Positions 11,621 to 22,619 of a stretch of 64,000 nucleotides of DNA are shown one piece after another; within the stretch, counting starts at the first letter, position 1, and the number at the start of each line of letters is the position of its first letter. A program made the translations under genes and the position numbers. The DNA is from Vitellaria paradoxa (lineage: Eukaryota > Streptophyta > Magnoliopsida > Ericales > Sapotaceae). The DNA lies in NCBI GenBank assembly GCA_019916065.1, contig CM034241.1:21839541-21903540 (forward strand). Direction: 5' to 3'. A model generated the notes under the pieces. That model was not told the DNA's origin, made no database searches, and saw only the letters and a program-made list of their open reading frames with translations.

Positions 11621-13420
11621 CAAAAAGAACCTTGTGTCACACAAATACCCACTTTGTCTCTCCCTTCATCTTTACCTCATAATGCCCCAATTGCACATAC
11701 CAACAATGCTAATGAAGCAATTTGTTCTGTCCCACCACTTCCACTTGTGACTCATCAAGAACAATCTACTCCAACCTTGGACCAACAAAGTGATGATACA
11801 ATGTCTCAAGCAATGAATACTGATTGCAAGCCAATTGCTCATGCTACTCCTTCCCAACCTCATCAATTAATTCCAGAAACTCCGCTGCAAAGAATGATCA
11901 CTCGGTCACAAACAAATTCCGTGAAGCCGAAGCACCCATTTGTTGGAATGATTCGATATCCTCTTTCCAAAGCACTAATAGCAGAATCAACATCTTCCTT
12001 CAAAGAGCTCACATCATTTACAGAGGCTTCCAAAGATGTTCAATGGCGTAAAGCTATGAATTTGGAGTTCAATGCTCTTTTGAAGAATGGGACTTGGGAT
12101 TTAGTTTCTCCACTACTCAATTCCAATTTAGTTGGTAACAAATGGGTTTACAAAATAAAGAAACATGCTAATGGAAAAATAAAGCACTTCAAAGCACGGT
12201 TAGTGGCAAAAGGATATCAACAACTCGATTTTACGGACATCTTTAGTCTAGTTATTAAATCGGTAACCATCCAGTTACTTTTCTCAATTGCTGTTACTCG
12301 AGAATGGAATATTCGCCAAATAGACATTCAGAATGCATTTTTGAATGGTTTTTATGCATCAACCTCAAGGGTTTGTGTATCTAGATTACCCAACGCATGT
12401 ATGCCATTTAAAGAAAAGCCTTTATGGTCTTCGCCTAACATGAAGAGCCTGGTTTTCTCAGCTTATAGAAAGCCTTCAATTTTATGGCTTTCATGGCTCC
12501 AAAGCTGACACTTCCTTATACACCCTATATCATGAAAACTTTTAATTGTTCATCTTAATTTACGTTGATGATATCATAATTACTAGCTCTCATGTAGTAG
12601 AGATTGATAAGCTCATTCACCTATTGTCACATGATTTTCCAATAAAAGACTTGGGTGATCTATCCTATTTCTTAGGAATCCAAGCATTGAAGGATAAGAA
12701 TGATCTACTTTTGACGCAAACGAAGTATATAGTAGATTTACTTTGTAGAGTTTCAATGGATAAAGCCAAACCACACACAACTCCAACGTCCACAAGCTGT
12801 CGCTTGTCAAAATTTAATGGAACTGATTTTGGTGATCATCTATAACACAATACAGTTGGAGCTTTACAGTATCTTGGATTTACTCGTCCAAATATTGCAT
12901 TTGCAGTTCATCGAGTCAGCAAATTTATGCACCAACCAAAAGATGAGCATTGGACAACAATGAAACGAATTCTTAGATATCTTAAGCACACTGTCAATTT
13001 CAGACTTTGCATTTCATCAAATTCTTCTCATTCATTACAAGGCTATGGTGATGCAGATTGGGCAGGAGATAGTGATGACAGAAGAAGTGTTGGTGCTTAT
13101 TGTATTTTTCATAGGGCAAATTTAGTCACTAGGAATTGCAAGCAACAGAAAACTGTTGCCCATGGTAGCATGCAATCAAAGTTCAAGTCCTTGTCAACTA
13201 TCACTACTAAGATTCAATGGCTCCAATCAATTTTTCATGATCTCAAGTTACCATTGCCAGCAATACTCAAACTTTGGCGTGATAATATTGGGGCAACTTA
13301 CTTATCCTCCAATCCTGTTTTGCATGCCTATATGAAACACATGAGATAGATTTTCACTTCGTTCGTGATCAAGTCTTACAAAAGAAGCTCCAAGTATCAT
13401 TCCTATCAACAAAAGATTAG
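11621..13420 (+). pseudogene. Copia reverse transcriptase and RNase H, decayed
   Basis: The RT starts with WRKAMNLEFNALLKNGTWDL, followed by KARLVAKGYQQ and RQIDIQNAFLNG. Frame changes near 12345-12540 precede the catalytic YVDD (LIYVDDIII, about 12558), which is intact. DLSYFLGIQAL follows. The RNase H part has GDADWAGDSDDRRSVGAYCI, the usual Copia motif, with the expected SKFKSLST helix changed from its consensus. A stop interrupts the C-terminal end near 13348. This would copy the element RNA into DNA and remove the template strand, but the copy is broken. Confidence 0.88.
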
Positions 13421-13518
13421 CTTGCAAAATTGTTGACCAAGCCTTTAGCTTCACTGAGATTCAATTTGTTGCAAGACAACCTTCATGTGCATGAGTTGCC
13501 CATTCGATTGAGGGGGCG

Positions 13519-13746
13519 TATTGGAGCACACGGTTAACTGACATAGTTTTGCGGAAAAGACCAAGTCTTATGCTGAAGATAAATCACTTGATTCTCAGGA
13601 TTGGCTGAATCTTTTATTTGAATTTCAAATAACCAATTTGTTTTGCACTTTCAGTTACTCTCATGTATTATATATACACATACTATAAATTTAAAACAAA
13701 TAATAGAAAGCAATTCCTTTCCACATCTCTATCTTAAAATCCTACA
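13519..13746 (+). repeat. 3' LTR of the intronic Copia element
   Basis: The 228-bp LTR is preceded by the polypurine tract TTGAGGGGGCG and followed by the CTATC duplication. Divergence from the 5' LTR is easily visible, so the insertion is not recent. Confidence 0.92.
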
Positions 13747-13751
13747 CTATC

Positions 13752-14341
13752 ATACATTAAAATACATATATATATACATAGGTATACCAACCTAGGGACT
13801 ATTTTATATAGGTGTACCAACCTCGGTATTCATACCAATCTAAGGTTGTTGATTTTGGTGGTTTGGCCTTATTCATGTCATCACTTCACCACCTTTATAA
13901 CACTAGTAAAATTCTTAATGCAAGCACAAAAACTGGCACACATTCAATTCATTAATTTTGTGTAGGCTTAGCACTCTTGTACTCTACCTCAATCTCAGTT
14001 TTGATCCCAATATTTAAATCGTTCCATTTTGCTCCTTGTACTTCAATCTAGTTTCACTTATCCCTTTTTGTTAATTATCGTTAAAAAAAAATGTGATGAA
14101 AATGCTACATATAGACGTGGTATTTTCCATCAATACTTTTGAAGCGATGGGGCAAAAAAATACTGGATTAAAGTATATGGCAAAGTGGGATGATTTAAAA
14201 TTCATGAATTAATGTGAGATTGAGAATCAAATACAAAGATAGTTTGCAATAAATAAATAAAATAAAATAAAATAAATTGACATATTTTCCTGAATATACA
14301 CACACTCACATTTAGGTAATATGAATAAAAATGGCACTCAC
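13752..14341 (-). other. Intron 2 of the cp33-type gene, part next to exon 2
   Basis: This is AT-rich intron DNA between the Copia element and exon 2, with short TATATA and AAATAAAATA runs. No element or open frame is supported here. The donor GTGAGT of exon 2 lies at 14341-14336 on the minus strand. Confidence 0.7.
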
Positions 14342-14443
14342 AGATCCATCAAACATGCGAATTGCTTCCTTAGCCTCTTCAATACTTCCCATTGTCACAA
14401 ACGCAAAACCCCGACTCCTATCAGTGATTCGATCATAAACAAT
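14342..14443 (-). CDS. cp33-type chloroplast ribonucleoprotein, exon 2 (RRM1 core)
   Basis: This 102-bp minus-strand exon encodes residues 157-190. It contains the RNP1 motif of RRM1, RGFAFVTM (167-174), then GSIEEAKEAI and MFDGS. The acceptor is TTCCAG before ATTGTTTATG, and the donor is GATCT followed by GTGAGT. Both neighbouring introns are phase 0. The small size explains why ORF finders miss it. It joins exon 1 and exon 3 into one continuous RRM1 fold, which is the main reason for treating the three exons, spread over 7.4 kb, as one gene. Confidence 0.88.
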
Positions 14444-14537
14444 CTGGAACAAAACTCAACAGATTCAAAAACCACCCAGAAGTAAAACCACCAAAATAAT
14501 GGCACAAATCGAAGGAGAAAAGCCTAAAAAAATTGAC
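14444..14537 (-). other. Intron 1 of the cp33-type gene
   Basis: A 94-bp intron with donor GTCAAT and acceptor TTCCAG, phase 0. It interrupts RRM1 between its first helix and second beta strand. Its shortness contrasts with the 6.4-kb intron 2, which is enlarged by the Copia insertion. Confidence 0.8.
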
Positions 14538-15005
14538 CTCCACCGAAGCCACACGACCAGCCTCACCGAAGATTTGCTCCAATTGGTTGGAAGTCATGGA
14601 AAATGGCAAATTCCCCACGTAGAGCCTTCCAGCTTCATCTAAATCTGTCTCCGATTGGTCATCATTGTCCGTAGAGGCATCATCTCCTTCTTGTTCTTCT
14701 TCAATCACTCCTTCTGTTTCTGATAGTTCTGTGCTCTGCTCGTTTTCGGCAACGACCTCGACGTTGTCGAATGCGGCCGAAGCTTGAAAGAGGACGGAGG
14801 GAAAGAGGAGAGAGAAAGGCTGAGAATAGGGGCATTGGGTTTTGAGTTTGAGGGGTTTTATGGGTTTTGTTTTGGGTGTGAATTGGGGGGTGGCGATTGA
14901 AGCTAAAGAGTAGTAGTGGTCAGAGGCGAAACTGGGGAGTTTGTTGCAGAAAGAACGTAAAGCCGAAGAAGAAGAAGCAGCAGCAGCAATAGCAGTGGCA
15001 GCCAT
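14538..15005 (-). CDS. cp33-type chloroplast ribonucleoprotein, exon 1 (transit peptide, acidic region, RRM1 start)
   Basis: This 468-bp exon encodes residues 1-156. The first 75 or so residues are rich in Ala, Ser, Thr and Lys with few acidic residues, as in plastid transit peptides. Residues about 83-125 are strongly acidic (EEEQEGDDASTDNDDQ). RRM1 begins with RNP2 RLYVGNLPF (127-135). This order (transit peptide, acidic domain, two RRMs) is that of chloroplast ribonucleoproteins of the cp33 class, which bind many plastid mRNAs and affect their stability and editing. The start is the ATG at 15005-15003, giving the transit peptide directly. No promoter motif is certain. The gene lacks a recognised last exon in this window, so the C-terminus is unknown. 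Confidence 0.88.
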
Positions 15006-17510
15006 GAGAACAGTCTGTTAGAGAGGGGAATTGGGAGCAGAAGGAGAACAGATAAAGGGGTAAGACAGTCTACGTGGAAGGCCCGACTTGGTTTCAAACA
15101 GGGGATTAGAGATCTTGAAAGTGATAATTACTTTATGAATTACATTCTCATTTGATGGCTGTGCGTTGCCCAATTCTATTTATTTATTTTTTTCAGGAAA
15201 TTCATCCCTTATCGTATATAATAGTATTTTTCTTAAAATTTTGTTTCAAAATGGGTATAAAAAGTCCTGCCATGATAAGAAGCCATTTTAATGGATTCAC
15301 TCACTTGTAGGAAATATTTGAAAAATTCAAAAAAATTCTAAAACTTTTTAACACATTTTACCTTTCTTATATTTTGTTAAATTTTTATAAATTTATATAT
15401 AATTACGTATTTCAACAAATTTTTACAAACTCTAATAATTTTTTTATTAACTCTAATAACATTTTTATAAACTCCAATAACTTTTTTATAAATCTTAAAA
15501 ATTTTTCCAACAACTTTTAATAAATTCTGATATAAAAAACCGTTTGATTATGTAAAAAAAAACCATTCGAACGGCTCTTTTTGCAAAAAAAATAATGCAA
15601 AAGGCAAAAAGTTTCATTATTCATCCCTGAAAAACGTGATTTGGTGGCTGTGTGTCAAACATTAGAAAGTTATCCAACTCACATTTTTCATTATTTTTCA
15701 TTGTTTTTCAATGCCCCAAACGCTCTCTAAATTATTAGTTAATGTATTATTGGATTGAAGAGTTTGAAGGAAAAAAAAAAAAAAACTATAAAGTGAAGTT
15801 TGAAAAGAATAGTATATATAGGTAGTGTTTGGAGTGACGATAAGTGATAAATTTTGATAAAAGTTATGACTTCGTAATTCGTGTAATGAGATAAAAGATG
15901 AATAACTTTTAGAGAGTTTTAGTGTTTTTCAATGATTTTAAGAACTTTTAGAGCTCCAAATGAACATACAATTAAACAATGTATAATATTTTTCTTCAAA
16001 CCTTAAAAAAAAAAGAGGAAGTAAAGGTGAAGTATTTTAATTTTAATAACTAATTAATAACCTCGAATTGTATGCTTATAATAGACCCTTCACTTCTTCT
16101 TTATTAAGTTTTGTAAGAGTATAATAGTAAAAATTATATTAAATTAAATCTATATAAAGCAGAGTTTGATAACGCCGCTATACCACATAAGACATAACTG
16201 ACACTACGGTTATAACACATGACACCTCATTATAACTATCTTACATCACACATGATATCTAATTATAACTATCTTACGTCACATAAGATGTAACTTATGT
16301 TATGATTGTGACATGTGTATAATTGTGATACGTGACATTTAATTATAATTATCTTATAAAAAATTAGTATTTTACATAATTACTATTTATTCACAATTTT
16401 TAATTTTATTTAAATTAGAATGTTCATGGAACTTGATTTTTTTATTTAATCTACACCTCTATTTACAACATAAATTTTTATTTTTATTTTTATTTTTATT
16501 AAATAAATATTATTATTGTTATTATTATTAAACAAAATAATGTAAAAACAAAATTAAGACATAATAAATATTATTATTAAACAAAATAATACAAAAAAAA
16601 TAATTAGCTAATTAAATAAAAATTTTAATTTATAAACATCAATTTATAATTATAATTATCTTAATTTATACTTAGTGTTATACATAAATACTACTTATTC
16701 ACAATTTTATTTAAACTAGAAGGTTCATTAATTAATTTTAACATTAACTAAAATCTATTAATTAGGTAAATCCTAATAAAATTTTTTGAATTGAAAATCA
16801 GAACAAACACTATTCTTATTTTATCACATGATAGGATGAATTACAAATTAATAAATTTATCATAGAACTTCTTTCTTTTCTTAATATTTTAATAAATTAT
16901 AAAAAAATTAATTTTATCTTATTAGATAAGCTAATAAAGATATATCTATTCACGCTGTATTTATCATAAAACTTCTTTCTTCTTTTTATTTATATTTAAA
17001 TGAATATAAAAAAATTAAAATTTATCTTTTAGATAAATAAATAAATATTTTAAATTAATAAATAACATGTATATTTTTTCTATGTCTTAATAAATTATTA
17101 TTTAAAATATAATAATAATTATTATTAAACAAAATAATGCAAAACACTAACTATCCTGTTAACTAAATATTTTAAATTATTAACATTAAATTATAATTTT
17201 AATTATCTTTAATTAAAATTTTATATTCTAAAATGAATTAGTATTGTAGTAATTTATTAAACTCTATTTAATGAATTAAAATATTTAGAATTCTATTTAA
17301 TTATAGATTATGATTAATCTAAATCTATTTCATAAATTAGCATTTTTATCCTCATATTTTTCACTATCAATTAAATTAAATTAAATTCTACATTGATATT
17401 ATTATGTTAATTTATAAATTATTATATATATATTAATTATTAGAATTAAATTTAGATAAAAATTATAATATTAAGTGATAATTTTATATTCTTATTAAAA
17501 ATATATTTTC
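15006..17510. other. Upstream spacer of the cp33-type gene, AT-rich and internally repetitive
   Basis: The first 200 bases should hold the cp33 promoter; a TATA-like TATATACGAT on the minus strand (15220-15211) is the only candidate and is weak. From about 16170 the DNA is made of degenerate direct repeats: TATAACTATCTTAC(A/G)TCACA (16230-16290), ATTTATTCACAATTTT blocks near 16385 and 16695, AATATTATTATTAAACAAAATAAT blocks near 16505, 16565 and 17115, and TTTATCATA(G/A)AACTTCTTTC blocks near 16856 and 16968. No gene is seen. Confidence 0.55.
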
Positions 17511-17515
17511 ATTAA

Positions 17516-19552
17516 TGTAATACCCAGTATTTATTTTAGCTATTTATGTATTGTTTTGGACCAATAAATAATTATGTTGATATTTAATTTAGTTGTTTTA
17601 TTTTCCTTGGGCCAGGTGTGGTCCGAATTGGTAATGAGTTAGACAACTGGGCTAAGGGTTTGATCTTTTCCTTTTCTTTCTTTTCTTTCCCTTTTTTTTT
17701 TTCTTTTTCTTTTACTTTTGGCTTGCTCGGCACATAGGGAGAGACTAGAGAAGGGAGAGAAGAGAGAAAAAAGATAGATGAGAGAGAGGGTAGAGAGAGA
17801 AAGTGCGATCTGGAGTGGAAGGTTGGCGGATCAGGCTAGTATTCGATATTGTGAACACTGTGGTGACGTCCATTTCTAGTGGTTTGGCCTAAGGTGGGAA
17901 AAATCGACTTTTGAAGGTTGGAAGCTCAAACCATTTTTCTTGGTTTTTCTTCATTTCTCTTTGAATTCGAGGTAGGTGGAACTTATATTCATGTTTGAGA
18001 TGTCATTAAAATGATTTTGTTATATATATGTGCTTAATTTGGTTGATTATTATATGATTCATGCATACATATATATATATATGCATATAAATGTGAATGT
18101 CTTGCATATATTTGAGTTATTCTTTGATTAGATGATGAATAAACATGTGATTTATGTGTTTAAGTGCTTATGCATGAGTTATTGTTGAGATTGAAGCTTG
18201 ATAGGGTGTTTCAGAGGTGATTTAGGGTTGGGTCTCGTCGAAAACAAACCCAGAAATTGAACTCTAAACTCTGCGGTCCAGACTGGTTGATGGGGTGTTC
18301 AGAACCTGATGGGGTGTCCAAACCACAGTATGGTGGATTTTCAAAGAAGTGTAAAAAAAAATGGTTTTTAAGTACATTTGTGTGTCCAAATTGAGTTATT
18401 TCAGATTTCTAATGATGGCATAAACCTCAAATCATCATCAAGCCTAATGAGAATGTATTTTATACTGAGATGATATTTATTTGCATAATTGAGCATATCA
18501 TGTGCATGGAATAAGGGTGGCATCATTTGGTTTATGTTGAGAGTATTGATTGGCCAAGAGTGACATATTTATATTGTGACGTGCTGAGACATGGATTATA
18601 TATATAGATGGGGTCCAGGATTTGAGAGAAGTGATAAAATAAGATTTTGAAAATACCAGATGATCCCTAGTTGGTATACATGACTAAAGTTTAGTCATTT
18701 GGAGTTGGAACGTTAATTATGAGATATGATTATAAGATTTCCTCTGGAATACAGCCAGACCCTACTTAAGATAAGTAGATGTCTAACTAGGGGTGTAACA
18801 CAATTCCCTAGTGGAAGGGTAAGGGGGTGTAACATAGTTTCCTTGAGTCTTACACTATTAGGGGTGTAATACAATTCTCCATTTGGTGTATATATATTGA
18901 GATATACATTTGCCGTGAGCGTAAACGGTACGGTTAGTGGCCCCGTGTGCAGTGATAAGTGTCACCTGTCCCAAGATAAGGTTAGGGGTAGATGAAGATT
19001 AGAGAATTGCATTGGCTATTGCATTGCATTACATATGCATTGTTATATTATGTTGGGTTGATATTGTTGTGAGTTATGCTACATACTTGAGTATGTTCAC
19101 TAGTGCACACTTACACGGTCTTACCTATTGGCAAGTTTGCTTATCTCATTCATATTTCAGATGACCCAGTGAGGCCAAAGAGTAGCCATCCAGAGCTGAG
19201 TTAAGACCAACAAATTGACTTAGCACATGATTTATTTATGCTTGAATGACTGTATCTTTATTTGTGCAAACCAGCGTGTGGGCCCCAATCTTATTATATA
19301 TGAGACTGTATAATTATTGATGATGTTAATGCGGCTGTATAAGTCTTAAATTGAGTCACTGGGGCGTGATGTTATATTTATTATGATTGATGTTAATTTT
19401 ATTTATTTAATATGGAAATGAGGGACGTGTTAAGTAGTTTTGATGATTGTTATTACATTATGACTTGACCTTGGTACAGGTTTTTATTTAATTTAATTAG
19501 TTCCTATATTCCCATGCTGTCCATGCCGGATTATTAATTTAAGGGCGTGATA
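17516..19552 (+). repeat. 5' LTR of the chromovirus
   Basis: The 2,037-bp LTR starts TGTAATACCC and ends GGGCGTGATA, just before the primer site. It contains a pyrimidine-rich stretch (17666-17715), GA-rich repeats (17740-17805), a TATATATGCATATA region near 18065, and a GGGGTGT(C/T)C-type module block at 18268-18335. The sequence from 18720 on aligns with 61087-61901 of the 3' LTR, and the first 1.2 kb aligns with 50689-51921. Many differences separate the copies, so the insertion is old. Confidence 0.92.
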
Positions 19553-19555
19553 GAT

Positions 19556-19568
19556 TGGTATCAGATCA
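19556..19568 (+). other. Primer-binding site of the chromovirus
   Basis: TTGGTATCAGATC follows the 5' LTR after a three-base spacer. It matches the TGGTATCAGAGC initiator-methionine tRNA complement except for its next-to-last position. Confidence 0.85.
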
Positions 19569-19686
19569 CTAGGTTGCGTTTACTTTTAGGTCTTGGGTAG
19601 TAAGGTCTATTTGTTTTCGTTGAGAGATTGTCATTTATCGAAATATATTATTGGTTTTGGAATTGATGATGTTTATATTTTGTAGA

Positions 19687-20937
19687 ATGGTTAGACATGG
19701 AAAAGGTGGAAATCTAAGGAATCAACCTAGTGGTCGGAATCCTAATACTCCAGGTGTTTAGCATGAGCATTTTCATGAGGTGCCGTTTGCTGATGGTGGC
19801 TTTTCACAGCCAACATATGAGTAGATGATGCAATTTATGGTGGCCCAGTGGGCCCAGATGCAGAGGTTAAGTGTATCAATAGCAGCTCCTGCCCTAGCAA
19901 CAGCGGCAACACCTACACTGGGAGACACATCAATCATGAGGATTATCAGTCAATTCAAGAAACATGATCCCCCTAAGTTCAATGGGGAAGAGGATCTAGT
20001 TGAGGCAAAAAGATGGCTGGAGGATATTTTAGAGATGATGCAGACTTTGGATATAGAAGTTGATGAAGTCAGAATCAGGGTAGTAGCACGTCAGTTCCAA
20101 GGAGGTGCTATTCATTGGTAAAGGTCCTACAAGGACAGCATTAACCTACATACTTTGACTTGGAAAGCATTTAAGGAAGCTTTTCTTGAGAGATTTTTCT
20201 CCACAGTGATAAGGGAGATGAAGGTCCAAGAATTACTTACATTAGAGTAGGGGAACTTATCAGTACAAGAATATGAGAGGATATTTCAGAGATGAACAAG
20301 GGAACTTATTAGTACAAGAATATGAATGGCGGAACTTATCAGTCGAGGCAAAGAGATGGCTGGAGGATATTTCGGAGATGATGCAGACTTTGGATATAGA
20401 AGGTGATGAAGTCACAATCAAAGTAGCAGCACATTAGTTCTAAGGAGGTGTTGTCCATTAGTGGAGGTCTTACAAGGGCAGCATTGACATACATACTTTG
20501 ACTTGGAAAGCATTTAAGGAAGCATTTCTTAAGAGATATTTCCCCACAGTGATGAGGGAGATGAAGGTCCAATAATTTCTTACGTTAGGGCAGCGGAACT
20601 TATTAGTACAAGAATATGAGAGAAAATTTGTAGAATTGGCTAGATTTGCTCTACAATTTGTGCCAGATGATGTGGCAAATGATGGAAATTTTGAATGGGA
20701 ATTGAGTTCCCACATCAGGAAGTAGATCATTGGGTTGAGTCATTAGACTTACTCTGGTGTGGTAGCAGCAACTCCTGCGGTGAAGAAAGATGCCATTGAC
20801 TTTAGGTCCAAGGCTCATAGAGGTCAGGGACAAGCTCAGGGACAGAATGTGATGCAAGAATATGGTTTTGGTTCTAGACAAAAAAAAAAGTAAAAAGAAG
20901 GCTAGTAGCTCTAGAAGGAGTTTCAGCAACATCAACT
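19687..20937 (+). pseudogene. Chromovirus gag, first part, with internal tandem duplication
   Basis: Translation from ATG 19687 gives a gag start, soon interrupted by stops. The conserved core reads FKKHDPPKFNGEEDLVEAKRW, followed by the helical part with GGAIHW and WKAFKEAFLERFFS, typical of the retrotransposon gag domain of chromoviruses. A segment of 343 bp (about 20003-20345) is repeated directly after itself (about 20346-20630); the offset is not a multiple of three. The frame is closed by stops in both copies. An Athila-type element interrupts the gene at 20943 and gag resumes at 40379. Confidence 0.85.
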
Positions 20938-20942
20938 ATTCC

Positions 20943-22412
20943 TAATTACACTTGAAAAGTGTAATTACAAACTCCATAATTTGACTTTAATTCATGCATT
21001 AAGATAATAAGTTTAAGAGTATTGTTACTTTTTATCACTTATTGAGTTTATTTTCTAAATTGCATAAAAAAGGATGAAATAATTGAAGTTGCAGTGAAAA
21101 ACAACTCGGATGATGAAAAAGACACTGTGGTCCGAACACCTTCACGATAGGTCCAGACCAAGTTAAGAGCTAGGCTGAAGAATCAAAGCAGAAATTAAAG
21201 GCAAGGACACTGTGGTCCGGACACCCCCACGGGTGGTCCAGACCATTGTGGGTTAATTGGCACGGCTTCATTCAATTTTTAGGGTTTTTACATACCATCA
21301 TATATACGAACATTGTACAGCTGTATTGGCAACTTTTACATTACATTCTTTCTAGACTTTTTAGAGAGTTTTTGAGTGTTTTTATTTTGGAGAATGCTTG
21401 CAAGATTCTTTGGATTGTTCGTAGGAGCGTTATCAATTTTATTGTTCATCGTTTGGCATCCGATTCGGTTTCGAAGTATGCTACTCTTATTCATTGATTT
21501 AATAATAGTCTTTTTCTTTTCTTTTATATATTTTCCTTGATCTATGTATCTTTATGATTGTTATGAATGGTAAATCAATGTTAGCTTAACTTTATTATTC
21601 TTGATTCAACGAATCAAGGAAGGGTGAGTTATTACAAACAATGTGATGTGTGTAGAACTTGTGTATATTTTGTGAAAACATATATGTGGGGATTTATTTA
21701 CATTTTTCAGATCTGATTTTATTTGTTTCAAAACACTGGAAAACAAAAATTCTTGACTATATTCTCTGTGATCACTGGAAAGGATTTTCGATTCAAACTT
21801 TGTATTGATATTTTTGAAATTAAAAAAAATATTAGGTTTGAACCCAAGTGATATTAATGAAAACCTTCCAATTTTATAATCCCAAACGAAAGTATAAAAC
21901 TGAATTTTTGGGAAATAATGAGTTTTAATGAAGGCATCTTTCTAGTCTATCTATTCCTTTACGTGAACTTTAGATTGTAGCTACATGCACATCATTTTGT
22001 GAAATAATTAACTCACCTGAAATTGAGAGTTGAATCAAGAATCTCATTTAATAGTTTAATTGTCATTTGAATCATCCCTGTAGTTAATTAATTGTTATTT
22101 AAAATTTTTGAACATATTTTTTCTTGCCTAGTTTATTTGCCACTATTCACAATTTTTATTGAACCCAAAACATTTTTTGAATCCTTTTTTACTTGAATAT
22201 TTAGTAGTGAATTGTTTTTATTTTCTAAAACAGAGAGACTTAATATTATTCAAATTTCTGAACCTCATTGCCTTTAGGATTAGTAAATTTTTACAACCTA
22301 GAAACTAAAACTTAGGTTCCCTGTGGATTCGACTCGATCTCACTGAGTTAAAACTACACCGCACACCCTTGCACTTGGGGGTTAATTTAGACGCAGTATT
22401 TAGACGCAATCA
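20943..22412 (+). repeat. 5' LTR of the Athila-type element
   Basis: The 1,470-bp LTR starts TAATTACACTTGAAAAG, where sister copies have TGATTACACTTGAAAAG, and ends GACGCAATCA. Paired GTCCGGAC-type modules lie at 21127-21246. The last 100 bases contain GTGGATTCGACTCGATCTCA and CACCGCACACCCTTGCACTT, shared with all Athila-type LTRs in this window. The site ATTGTTTTTATTTTC at 22210-22224 is the uninterrupted version of the place where a Copia element sits in the 3' LTR. Confidence 0.92.
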
Positions 22413-22418
22413 AGTTTT

Positions 22419-22438
22419 TGGTGCCATTGCCGAGGAGC
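22419..22438 (+). other. Primer-binding site of the Athila-type element (tRNA-Asp type)
   Basis: TGGTGCCATTGCCGAGGAGC follows the 5' LTR after a short spacer. It is a mutated form of the TGGCGCCGTTGCCGGGGA site used by Athila elements. Confidence 0.85.
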
Positions 22439-22619
22439 CAAATTTTGATTTTTAGGTTACTTATATTTTTAAGTTAGTTTGTTACCTTTTGAAAAAATAA
22501 AAAAATTGCCAAAGTTTCTCTCTAAGTACCCAGAGTAACTCTCTATGGTTCAGACACCTAATCTATTAGTCCGGACCACAGTATCTCTACAGGACTTATT
22601 TTTCCTAGCATATGAGTGT

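Larger units (their letters stand above)
9084..13746 (+). mobile_element. Copia retrotransposon with short LTRs, in an intron and opposite to the gene
   Basis: This is a complete element by structure. It has a 235-bp 5' LTR (9084-9318), a 228-bp 3' LTR (13519-13746), a primer site TGGTATCAGAGC directly after the 5' LTR, a purine tract TTGAGGGGGCG before the 3' LTR, and the target duplication CTATC (9079-9083 and 13747-13751). Both LTRs start TATTGGA, a changed form of the usual TG start, and end CCTACA. Protein order is gag, protease, integrase, reverse transcriptase, RNase H, as in Copia. Short LTRs and the gag type suggest the Ale/Retrofit lineage, which is inference. Many stops and frameshifts make it inactive. 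Confidence 0.93.

Noticed and set aside
15826..15968. Possible small inverted-repeat element with TTTGGAG ends
   Set aside because: Only seven bases match at the ends and no target duplication could be found.
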